From contig JACQVC010000016.1 in NCBI GenBank assembly GCA_016209995.1, positions 1 through 6,697 of the forward strand: a stretch of 6,697 bases of DNA, read 5' to 3'. The notes beneath the pieces were generated by a model. That model had not been told where the DNA came from, ran no database searches, and saw nothing but the letters and a program-made list of their open reading frames with translations. Position numbers and translations under genes: made by a program. The stretch comes from Gemmatimonadota bacterium (GTDB lineage Bacteria > Gemmatimonadota > Gemmatimonadetes > Longimicrobiales > Gaopeijiaceae). Positions 1-5,386 of the stretch are shown piece after piece; the first letter of the stretch is position 1, and each line of letters opens with the position of its first letter.

Positions 1-210
1 CGAGGCCAGTCTGCGCGCCACCTCCTGCCCCAGCGCGCTGGTGGAGCCGGTTACGAGCGCGATCCGTTGCGCCGCCCGCGGCGTCTGCGCGGCGGCCGAG
101 ACGACGCTCGAGGCCGAGGCACATGCGATGACCATGACGGTCGCGCCGAGCCGCCCGGCAGCGTGGATCGCCGCCACCGGCCTGCAGATTCTCTTTCGTC
201 TGGCATTCAT
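1..210 (-). CDS. Short-chain dehydrogenase/reductase with N-terminal export signal (partial, N-terminal 70 aa)
   Basis: The reverse strand from the ATG at 210-208 reads open for 70 codons to the window edge, so only the N-terminus is present. Residues 50-61 (IALVTGSTSALG) are the first beta strand and dinucleotide-binding loop of the SDR Rossmann fold, TGxxx[G/A]xG, and helix residues QEVARRLAS follow. The middle glycine of the classical loop is alanine here. SDRs reduce or oxidise carbonyl/hydroxyl groups with NAD(P)H. Before the fold lies a basic stretch (RRKR at 4-7), a hydrophobic segment at about 21-41 and a plausible signal peptidase site after SAAA (39-42 region), so export is predicted. 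The pair RR at 4-5 loosely resembles a Tat motif, but it sits far from the hydrophobic core. A purine-rich ribosome site precedes the ATG by 11 bases. An internal ATG (codon 26) is a less likely start because it would remove the basic region. The gene lies 71 bases downstream of the flavoprotein on the same strand, probably co-transcribed. The substrate is unknown. Confidence 0.82.
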   Translation of the reverse strand, partial: MNARRKRICRPVAAIHAAGRLGATVMVIACASASSVVSAAAQTPRAAQRIALVTGSTSALGQEVARRLAS

Positions 211-221
211 GACGGTACGAT

Positions 222-228
222 CTTTCCT
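222..228 (-). promoter_or_regulatory. Ribosome binding site of the SDR gene
   Basis: The reverse strand reads AGGAAAG here, 11 bases upstream of the ATG at 210-208. The spacing is slightly long. No comparable purine run precedes the internal in-frame ATG, so this site favours the longer start that includes the basic part of the signal peptide. Confidence 0.5.
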
Positions 229-244
229 GCCGTCGCGGGCGGCT

Positions 245-267
245 CGCCTCGGGGGACCGTCGAGGCG
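245..267 (-). other. Intercistronic stem-loop between flavoprotein and SDR genes
   Basis: CGCCTCG (245-251) and CGAGGCG (261-267) form a perfect 7-bp stem around a 9-base loop. It starts 14 bases past the flavoprotein stop and lies upstream of the SDR ribosome site. No T-run follows it on the reverse strand, so it does not look like an intrinsic terminator. It could act as an mRNA stability or processing element between two co-transcribed genes, or be chance in GC-rich DNA. Confidence 0.35.
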
Positions 268-281
268 GTCGTCCCGGCCTA

Positions 282-1961
282 CTAGTCTGCTGGTCGGCTC
301 CGTTTCTCCGAGGCCGAATTCTCGAGCATGCCTTTCCCGAGAAGCAGGGACAGGGCGCCCAGGAAGTCGGGCAAGATCACCGGGCGCTCGGCCCGGCAGT
401 ACGCCTCGTAGAGGTCCGGAACTTGGCTATGGTCGCCGGCCATGGCAACCAGGCGCGGCAGATCGATGCCTCTGAGGAAGCGGATGCCCTGTGGCATCGC
501 CGGCGAAGCGAGGCACTCCTCGAGAACGACCTCGCGCCCCTGAATCAGCGGGCGGCGAACTCGCCGCAGCGCGGGTCCAGGCCGCAGCCCGATCGCTGGG
601 CTCGCGCGCAACGCGGCGAACGCCGCCAGCACGTCGGGGTCGCGGCGCAGCAGCTCGACCTGCGGTTCGGCGCCGCCGACCAGCTCGAGGTCGTCGGGAT
701 CGCGGCCCGCTTCGGTCGCGGGGTCGGGGACGATACCCGCATCCGACGCCAGGTCGGTGCGTGGCGAACGCCCGTCGCTCCGCTCGCCGGTCCGCTCGAC
801 TCCAGCGCGCCTGATCCAGAACGGGTGCGGGTGCGCGGCGACGCCAGCGAGATAGAAGCGCGCCGCCTGCCTCTGGTAGCTCGCGTAGACGCGCCGCTCC
901 CTGGAATCGTGCAGCTCGAGCGCGGCGTCCTCGCGCTCCGGTCGAGTCAGGCACGTGTTCACGACCACGGCGGCGACCCAGGCTGATGCCAGTGCCTTCT
1001 TCACGCCATACGAGGAAAGCGGATCGATGAACGATGCGGCATCGCCGACCAGCAGGAAGCCTCGACCTGCGTACTCGCGCGACCCGTAGCACGCGGCGCC
1101 GCGCGCCCAAGGCGTCTGAACGAGCGTCGCAGCAGCGAGCATGCGGGCGAACACGTTCGTCTTCCCGATCTCGCTACGGTACATCGCCTCGAGGCCGCTG
1201 CTGCGCATGGCGCGGCCGTCGCGGCTGTCGCGGGGATCCACCATGGCCGCGACGTACCGGACGTGCGGGGAAACCGGCACTGACCAGAGCCAACCGTCAG
1301 CGTAGCTCTCGACCAGCGTATCGCCTTCACTTGCAACGGACTCTTCATCTTCATCCAGCACCTGCCAACCTGCCTCGCGGCGCCAGATGCCCACGAGAGC
1401 CGTCGTCGTCCAGCGCTCGTCCGCTTGACGCAGGCCCTGGCTGGCCAGCACGCCGGCGCGTCCCGAACAGTCGAGAACGTAGCGCGCGCGCACGGAGTCT
1501 TCCTGTCCGTCGCTCGCCACGAACCGCACCGTCGCGCCGACTACTCCAGCGGTCGTCACCTCAACGCCCCGGACCACGACGTCGCGCCATACCTCCGCCC
1601 CGGCCTCCTCGGCTTTGTCCAGCAGGAAAGCGTCGAACTCCCGCCGCACGACCTGCCACCCGGACTCTCCGGCGGCGAACTCGGTGCGCGTAGGCGTCGG
1701 ACGGTCCCACCAGGATGTGTTGCCCCGGCTGGGGTAGAATCCGGCTCGCCCGACCTCTTCGAGAATCCCCAACTGGGCGAACAACTTGTGCGTGCTGGGC
1801 GGGATCGATTCCGCCAGCGAAGGACGACCTTCCCGGCTCTTCGTCAGGAGCAGCACGGAGTGCCCCCAGGCGGCGAGCAGCCGGGCGCACGCTGCGCCGG
1901 CCGGTCCTCCGCCCACGATCACCGCATCGGCCTCGCGGCGTATCCGGCCCGGGGCTATCAT
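282..1961 (-). CDS. FAD-dependent oxidoreductase of the flavin-dependent halogenase-like fold
   Basis: The product is 559 aa from the ATG at 1961-1959. The FAD Rossmann motif GGGPAG is at 17-22, preceded by beta strand ADAVIV. Residues 50-56 (AESIPPS) and the LGI that follows match the second conserved block of halogenase-like flavoproteins. VVRREFDAFLL is at 104-114, WLWSVP at 224-229 (the WxWxxP element) and LVGDAASFIDPLSSYG at 304-319 (FAD-contacting GD block). The C-terminal 150 or so residues are less recognisable. This family includes flavin-dependent halogenases, LodB/GoxB-type quinone-cofactor maturases and many uncharacterised oxidoreductases. The position where halogenases carry a catalytic lysine, in the F-x-x-K-x-G-like block, reads GFYPSRGNTSWW (74-85) without lysine, so halogenation is doubtful; that alignment is by eye. 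The frame stays open up to 2147, but the segment before residue 1 has no family resemblance, and M1 lies a normal distance from GGGPAG. Its ribosome site is weak (GGGCAG, 6 bases upstream). An SDR gene follows on the same strand. Substrate is unknown. Confidence 0.85.
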   Translation of the reverse strand: MIAPGRIRREADAVIVGGGPAGAACARLLAAWGHSVLLLTKSREGRPSLAESIPPSTHKLFAQLGILEEVGRAGFYPSRGNTSWWDRPTPTRTEFAAGESGWQVVRREFDAFLLDKAEEAGAEVWRDVVVRGVEVTTAGVVGATVRFVASDGQEDSVRARYVLDCSGRAGVLASQGLRQADERWTTTALVGIWRREAGWQVLDEDEESVASEGDTLVESYADGWLWSVPVSPHVRYVAAMVDPRDSRDGRAMRSSGLEAMYRSEIGKTNVFARMLAAATLVQTPWARGAACYGSREYAGRGFLLVGDAASFIDPLSSYGVKKALASAWVAAVVVNTCLTRPEREDAALELHDSRERRVYASYQRQAARFYLAGVAAHPHPFWIRRAGVERTGERSDGRSPRTDLASDAGIVPDPATEAGRDPDDLELVGGAEPQVELLRRDPDVLAAFAALRASPAIGLRPGPALRRVRRPLIQGREVVLEECLASPAMPQGIRFLRGIDLPRLVAMAGDHSQVPDLYEAYCRAERPVILPDFLGALSLLLGKGMLENSASEKRSRPAD

Positions 1962-2128
1962 GCAGTGCTGCCCGTCGGTATGAGCGTGGATGACCCCAGT
2001 TCGACAGCCCGAACTGTGCTGGAGCAGCGTTGCGGCCGCCGCGGGCTGCCTGGCAAGGAGTGCGTGGAGCGTCGCATGTCGGCCATGGTCAGGCGCAGGA
2101 GCGAGTTGCTCGAACCTCAAGATTGGCC

Positions 2129-2154
2129 CCGGCCAAGGCCGGCGCAAGCGCCGG
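2129..2154. repeat. Two overlapping inverted repeats sharing one arm
   Basis: CCGGCC-AA-GGCCGG (2129-2142) and CCGGCGC-AA-GCGCCGG (2139-2154) are each perfect dyads with an AA centre, and they share CCGG at 2139-2142. As RNA only one of the two hairpins could form fully at a time. The element lies about 80 bases before the glycosyltransferase start and about 170 bases before the flavoprotein start. It could be an operator pair, a REP-like element or a leader structure. Chance is possible in such GC-rich DNA. Confidence 0.5.
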
Positions 2155-2230
2155 AGGGCGTCGACGGCAGCCTCGATCGGCTGCCCGGCAGGCCGTGTTC
2201 GGTCACGGCTTCGCTACCAGGCCAACACCG

Positions 2231-2236
2231 AGGAGG
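2231..2236 (+). promoter_or_regulatory. Shine-Dalgarno abutting the glycosyltransferase start
   Basis: A perfect AGGAGG ends directly against the ATG at 2237, leaving no spacer. In-frame GTG codons at 2249 and 2252 lie 12 and 15 bases after it. The usual spacing is about 5-9 bases, so none of the three fits well. This makes the exact start of the downstream gene uncertain by up to five residues. Confidence 0.5.
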
Positions 2237-3112
2237 ATGCGGACGCGCGTGGTGATCTCCGCGTTCACGGTCGTGCGCAACGCGAGGATCATGGGCTATC
2301 CCGTGGTCCCGTCGATTCGGTCCATCCTGCCGATCGTGGACGAGTACGTGGTCGGCATCGGGCAGAGTGACGACGACACGCGCGGGCTAATCGCGTCGAT
2401 CGGCGATGCCAAGATCCTGGTTTTCGACAGCCATTGGGACACCAGCCGGCAGGACGGCGGCCATATCCTGTCCGAGAAGACGAACGAGGCGCTGGCCCGT
2501 TGCTGCGGGGACTGGTGCTTATACCTGCAGGCGGACGAGGTCGTGCACGAGGCCGATCTCGACGCCATTGTCCGGAGTTGCCGCGCGTACCTCGACGACT
2601 CGCGCGTAGAGGGTCTGCTGTTCAAGTACGTGCACTTCTACGGCTCGTTCTCCGTCGTCGCCACGGCGCGCAACTGGTATCGTCAGGAGGTGCGCATCGT
2701 GAAACGCGCCACGGGGGCGAAGAGCGTGGGTGATGCGCAAGGATTTCTGGTGGGCGATCGCAAGCCGCGGGTGAAGTGGTCGGGCGCGGCGATCTATCAT
2801 TACGGACACGTGAAGCCACCCGATAAGATGGGTGAGAAGCACAGGCACATGTACCGCTGGTTCCACGGCAACCGTTTCGAACGCGCGTTCGATGACTTCC
2901 AGTACCGTCAGATCTACGGACTCAGGCGCTTCGAGGGCATGCACCCGGCCGTGATGCGTGAGCTCGTGGCGGCGCAGGACTGGACCTTCGAGCCCGGCCT
3001 CGACCTGCGGCAGTGGAACCGCAGGGACTACAAGAACGCTCTGAGTGATGCGGTGGAGACGCTGCTGGGGCGGCGACTCGGCGAGCGGAAGCGGTTCGAG
3101 CTGCTGGAGTGA
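2237..3112 (+). CDS. Glycosyltransferase, GT2-like (GT-A fold)
   Basis: The product is 291 aa from ATG 2237. The N-terminal SAFTVVRNA (8-16), then SIRSILPIVDEYVVGIG (26-42) and DDDT (45-48), match the nucleotide-sugar binding half of family 2 glycosyltransferases. DWCLYLQADEVVHEADL (92-108) contains the acidic, DxD-like metal-binding block at QADE. The middle carries YRQEVRIVKR (148-157), and IYHYGHVK (186-193) is a conserved later block. There are no membrane segments, so it is probably cytoplasmic or peripheral and transfers a sugar during surface polysaccharide or glycoconjugate synthesis; donor and acceptor cannot be read from sequence. The frame is open upstream to 2030, but family similarity begins right at the chosen start. 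GTG codons at 2249 and 2252 are alternatives that would still keep the first beta strand. It is transcribed divergently from the flavoprotein, and the DUF423 gene follows after 65 bases. Confidence 0.85.
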   Translation: MRTRVVISAFTVVRNARIMGYPVVPSIRSILPIVDEYVVGIGQSDDDTRGLIASIGDAKILVFDSHWDTSRQDGGHILSEKTNEALARCCGDWCLYLQADEVVHEADLDAIVRSCRAYLDDSRVEGLLFKYVHFYGSFSVVATARNWYRQEVRIVKRATGAKSVGDAQGFLVGDRKPRVKWSGAAIYHYGHVKPPDKMGEKHRHMYRWFHGNRFERAFDDFQYRQIYGLRRFEGMHPAVMRELVAAQDWTFEPGLDLRQWNRRDYKNALSDAVETLLGRRLGERKRFELLE

Positions 3113-3134
3113 GTGGGCTCCAGGCGCTCTGGCG

Positions 3135-3166
3135 GATTAGCCGATGAGCCGGTGAGCGGCTGAGTA
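3135..3166 (+). repeat. Degenerate 8-bp tandem repeat, four units
   Basis: The units are GATTAGCC, GATGAGCC, GGTGAGCG and GCTGAGTA, in perfect 8-base register. The core TNAG/TGAG recurs at 3137, 3145, 3153 and 3161. The array fills most of the gap between the glycosyltransferase stop and the DUF423 ribosome site. It resembles an eroded octamer microsatellite. No regulatory role is evident. Confidence 0.5.
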
Positions 3167-3177
3167 GAGGGAGGATC

Positions 3178-3549
3178 ATGGCCAGAATCTTCTTCGTAAT
3201 AGGGTGCGCCTCGGCGTTCCTGGCGGTCGCGGCGGGCGCGTTCGGCGCCCATGCGCTGCGCGATCGGCTCGAGCCGACGCTCCTGGATGCATTTGACACG
3301 GGCGCCCGCTACCAGTTGCTGCACGCGCTGGCGCTCCTGGCCGTGGCCTGGGCCACCACGCGGTGGACGGCCGGGACCGGCGCCGTGCTGGCCGGCTGGC
3401 TCTTCGTGGCCGGAACCGTGCTGTTCAGCGGGAGCCTCTACTTGCTCGCGCTCACGGGCGCGCGCTCGCTGGGCGCGGTTACGCCGCTTGGCGGACTATG
3501 CTTCCTGGCCGGGTGGGTTGCGCTCGGGTGGGCCGCGTGGCGCGGCTGA
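3178..3549 (+). CDS. DUF423 family small integral membrane protein
   Basis: The product is 123 aa, the usual length of the DUF423 (YgdD-like) family. Its signatures are all present: GAFGAHAL at 20-27, ARYQLLHALALL at 43-54, LFSGSLYLLALTG at 82-94 and VTPLGG at 101-106. Hydrophobic stretches at about 4-24, 46-61, 69-91 and 103-121 predict four membrane helices in the inner membrane. The biochemical function of the family is not established. A strong GGAGG (3170-3174) lies 3 bases before the ATG, part of a longer purine run GAGGGAGG. It is 65 bases after the glycosyltransferase on the same strand, so co-transcription is possible. The next gene, the ABC ATPase, follows after 126 bases and has its own candidate promoter. 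Confidence 0.92.
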   Translation: MARIFFVIGCASAFLAVAAGAFGAHALRDRLEPTLLDAFDTGARYQLLHALALLAVAWATTRWTAGTGAVLAGWLFVAGTVLFSGSLYLLALTGARSLGAVTPLGGLCFLAGWVALGWAAWRG

Positions 3550-3561
3550 GTCGTCGGTGTC

Positions 3562-3606
3562 GGGGGGGGGTTGACCTCCACTCGTCGCGGAATACCTTTC
3601 CCCCCC
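3562..3606. repeat. Complementary homopolymer tracts G9 and C7 flanking a promoter
   Basis: Nine consecutive G (3562-3570) directly precede the TTGACC of the candidate promoter, and seven consecutive C (3600-3606) follow its -10. The tracts are complementary, so a G7:C7 stem could enclose the whole promoter. Homopolymer tracts of this length are prone to slipped-strand length change. The tract could equally be a site of sequencing or assembly error. Confidence 0.55.
3571..3598 (+). promoter_or_regulatory. Candidate sigma70-type promoter for the ABC cassette
   Basis: TTGACC (3571-3576, five of six match to TTGACA) is followed after 16 bases by TACCTT (3593-3598, a weaker -10; TATAAT consensus). 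It is the best promoter-like pair I see in the window and lies in the gap between DUF423 and the ATPase. A transcript would start near 3605, giving a leader of about 70 bases that includes the hairpin at 3614-3646. No experimental support is visible. Confidence 0.42.
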
Positions 3607-3613
3607 TGGAAAA

Positions 3614-3646
3614 CCGGAGAGCTTTGGGCCGACCCAAAGCGCTCGG
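3614..3646. other. Strong dyad/hairpin in the leader of the ABC cassette
   Basis: GCTTTGGG (3621-3628) and CCCAAAGC (3633-3640) form a perfect 8-bp stem with loop CCGA. Pairing extends outward through GAG/CTC after one A-G mismatch and CC/GG after one bulged base, 13 pairs in all. There is no T-run on the rightward strand, so it is not an obvious terminator for DUF423. On the reverse strand TTTT follows directly. As DNA, the 8-4-8 symmetry fits a dimeric repressor site. As RNA, it sits about 30 bases before the ATPase start and could control translation. Which role applies cannot be told from one copy. Confidence 0.55.
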
Positions 3647-3675
3647 TCCACTCTCAATGAATCGTGCGGGAATCC

Positions 3676-4686
3676 ATGCTGCAAGCTTCCGGACTGACAA
3701 AGTACTTTGGCGGGAAACGGGCCGTTGGCCCGGTCTCCTTCCAGATCGATCAGGGCCGCACGGTCGGGTTCCTGGGCCTGAACGGCGTGGGGAAGACCAC
3801 GCTGCTGCGCATGATCGCGTGCGATTTGCGACCGTCGGCCGGCTCGCTGGTCGTGAGAGGGATCGATGGCGTCCGCGACCCTCACGGCCTCCGCCGGCTG
3901 GTCGGCTTCCTGCCGCAGTACCCACCCCTCTACGAGGACATGACGGTGGGCGACTACTTGCGGTTCGCCGGCCGGATCCGCGGCATGGATGCTCCGTCCG
4001 TCGAACGACGCATCCCCGAGGTCGAGGATCTGACGCACCTGCGGCACATGCACAACGAGATCGTCCGCCACCTCTCGCACGGCTACCGCCAGCGCGTGGG
4101 CGTGGCCCAGGCGGTCGTGCACGACCCCGATCTGCTCATTCTCGATGAGCCGACTCACGGACTCGACCCGGCGCAGATTGTCGAGATGCGCACGCTCATC
4201 CGCGGCCTTACGGAGCATCACACGGTGCTCATCTCGAGCCATAACTTGCCGGAGATCAGCGAGACGTGCGACCACCTCTTCGTGCTCGATGCCGGGGAGA
4301 TCATCGCGTCCGGCACGGAGCAGGAGCTGTCCGGACGTCTACTGCAATCCCGCTACGTTGAGGTATCGGTGCTGCCAGGGAGGGACGCCGTGGCTGCCGC
4401 GGGAGCAGGCGGCACGGCGAGCGACGCGTCTGCTGCCTCCGTGACCGGACTGCTGAGCAACGTCCCGGGCGTCAAGCAGGTCTCGAGTGCAGGACGCGAC
4501 GACGGAGCGCTTGCCTTCGTCATCGAGACCGCGGACGATCGCCGGGCTGACATCTGTAAGGCGCTCGTCGAGGCGGGCTACGGCGTAGTGCGGCTGGAAC
4601 AGAGCCGGCGTAAGCTGGAAAACGTATTCCTCGAGCTGGTGCAGGGGTCCGAAGGTGCGAGCGATCGGGATCATATTCCGTCGTGA
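3676..4686 (+). CDS. ABC transporter ATP-binding protein, GldA-like
   Basis: The product is 336 aa from ATG 3676. Walker A GLNGVGKTT is at 34-42 (valine replaces the usual alanine), Q-loop glutamine at 81, signature LSHGYRQR at 133-140, Walker B LLILDE at 153-158, D-loop GLDP at 162-165 and switch histidine SSH at 187-189. A signature of the form LS-x-GYRQR in place of LSGGQ is typical of the gliding/NosF/multidrug branch of ABC-2 ATPases. After the ATPase domain comes an Ala/Gly/Ser-rich linker (about 236-262), then a small C-terminal domain like those of other GldA-type proteins, ending KLENVFLELV. It should power the membrane complex formed with the next two genes, acting on the cytoplasmic face. 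The frame can begin at GTG 3664, but that has no ribosome site; ATG 3676 has only a weak GGGAA upstream. The substrate is unknown, and a role in gliding is not implied outside Bacteroidetes. Confidence 0.92.
   Translation: MLQASGLTKYFGGKRAVGPVSFQIDQGRTVGFLGLNGVGKTTLLRMIACDLRPSAGSLVVRGIDGVRDPHGLRRLVGFLPQYPPLYEDMTVGDYLRFAGRIRGMDAPSVERRIPEVEDLTHLRHMHNEIVRHLSHGYRQRVGVAQAVVHDPDLLILDEPTHGLDPAQIVEMRTLIRGLTEHHTVLISSHNLPEISETCDHLFVLDAGEIIASGTEQELSGRLLQSRYVEVSVLPGRDAVAAAGAGGTASDASAASVTGLLSNVPGVKQVSSAGRDDGALAFVIETADDRRADICKALVEAGYGVVRLEQSRRKLENVFLELVQGSEGASDRDHIPS
4643..4647 (+). promoter_or_regulatory. Ribosome binding site deciding the GTG start of the permease
   Basis: AGGGG lies 7 bases before GTG 4655, inside the end of the ATPase gene. 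No ATG start precedes the conserved FRRELAAYL block in this frame, so this site fixes the GTG start and implies translational coupling. Confidence 0.6.
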
Positions 4687-5386
4687 GCTGGCGGCGTATC
4701 TGACGTCGCCCATGGGCTTCGTGGTGGCGGCCGTCGTCTTGCTGATCGACGGTCTGCTGTTCTACGGCCAGGCCCTTGGGCCCGCGGCCGGTGAGCGTCT
4801 ATCGGCCGAAGTGCTCGCGCGGTTCTTCTACAACACAAGCGGGCTCGTAGCCATCGCGGCGGTCGCCGTGTCGATTCGGCTGCTGGCCGAGGAGCGCCAG
4901 CTCGATACGCTCACGCTCCTCAATACGTCGCCTATTCGCGACCGCGAGATCGTCCTCGGGAAATTCCTCTCGGCGTTCGCCTTCCTGTCCGGCATCACGC
5001 TGCTCAGCTTCTACATGCCGCTGTTGATCCTGGTGAACGGGAAGATCTCGCTCGGTCACGTTTGGGTCGGATATGTCGGGCTGTTTCTGCTGGGCGGCGC
5101 CGTCCTGGCGATCGGTGTGTTCGCTTCCGCGCTGACGCGCCACCAGCTCCTGGCCGCCGCGTTGGGCTCCGCGTTCACGGGGATCATGTTCCTGTTCTGG
5201 CCGCTCTCGCTGGTCATCGATCCGCCGCTGTCCCGCGTGATGGCCGCGCTGGCGATCCACGGCCGGCACTTCTCGGGGTTCCAGATCGGCGTGCTGCAGC
5301 TCCGTGACGTCGTCTACTACCTGGCCGTGACGTACTTCTTTCTGCTGATGGCTACGAAGACGTTGGAGGCCAAGCGATGGGAATGA
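4655..5386 (+). CDS. ABC-2 type permease, GldF-like
   Basis: The product is 243 aa with a GTG start. The N-terminal FRRELAAYLTSPMGF (8-22) and the cytoplasmic block RLLAEERQLDTLTLLNTSP (75-93) followed by EIVLGKF (98-104) are the hallmark elements of GldF/NosY-type ABC-2 permeases. Hydrophobic stretches at about 21-41, 61-77, 104-127, 136-159, 164-187 and 218-236 give six membrane helices, the expected number, and the length is normal for the family. It should form the inner-membrane channel driven by the preceding ATPase. Its first 32 bases overlap the ATPase gene, and its last 10 bases overlap the next gene, so expression is probably coupled across all three. No defect is seen. Confidence 0.92.
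   Translation: MRAIGIIFRRELAAYLTSPMGFVVAAVVLLIDGLLFYGQALGPAAGERLSAEVLARFFYNTSGLVAIAAVAVSIRLLAEERQLDTLTLLNTSPIRDREIVLGKFLSAFAFLSGITLLSFYMPLLILVNGKISLGHVWVGYVGLFLLGGAVLAIGVFASALTRHQLLAAALGSAFTGIMFLFWPLSLVIDPPLSRVMAALAIHGRHFSGFQIGVLQLRDVVYYLAVTYFFLLMATKTLEAKRWE
5365..5369 (+). promoter_or_regulatory. Ribosome binding site of the GldG-like gene
   Basis: GGAGG lies 7 bases before ATG 5377, an ideal spacing, and sits within the last codons of the permease. It selects ATG 5377 over the in-frame ATG two codons later (5383). Confidence 0.65.

Larger units (their letters stand above)
1962..2236. other. Divergent intergenic region between flavoprotein and glycosyltransferase genes
   Basis: This stretch of 275 bases must hold the control signals for the leftward flavoprotein and the rightward glycosyltransferase. 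Both neighbouring frames remain open into it (leftward to 2147, rightward from 2030), but the encoded segments are rich in Arg, Ala and Pro, show no domain, and lie outside the conserved starts, so I treat it as non-coding. I found no convincing -35/-10 pair on either strand. The only clear structure is the pair of overlapping inverted repeats at 2129-2154. Confidence 0.55.

Noticed and set aside
427..1110. Long reverse-strand frame of 227 codons inside the flavoprotein gene
   Set aside because: It is an Arg-rich shadow frame overlapping a gene with clear domain motifs on the same strand.
2106..2120. TTGAGG-like -35 elements for the leftward flavoprotein promoter
   Set aside because: No acceptable -10 hexamer lies 16-18 bases away.
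1962..2147. Upstream extension of the flavoprotein frame by 62 residues
   Set aside because: The added segment has no family resemblance and is low in complexity. The Met at 1961 is the normal distance from the FAD motif.
2030..2236. Upstream extension of the glycosyltransferase frame by 69 residues
   Set aside because: It is rich in Arg, Ala and Gly, contains no domain and overlaps the divergent control region. Family similarity begins at the start chosen.
3614..3646. Hairpin as an intrinsic terminator of the DUF423 gene
   Set aside because: No T-run follows on the coding strand. A TTTT follows on the reverse strand, but no leftward gene lies to its right in the window.
3664..3675. GTG at 3664 as the ATPase start
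   Set aside because: No ribosome site precedes it, and the ATG at 3676 places the ATPase core at the usual distance from the N-terminus.
3496..4275. Long reverse-strand frame of 259 codons opposite the ATPase
   Set aside because: It is antisense to a gene with all ABC motifs, and its translation shows no recognisable domain. High-GC DNA commonly gives such antisense open frames.
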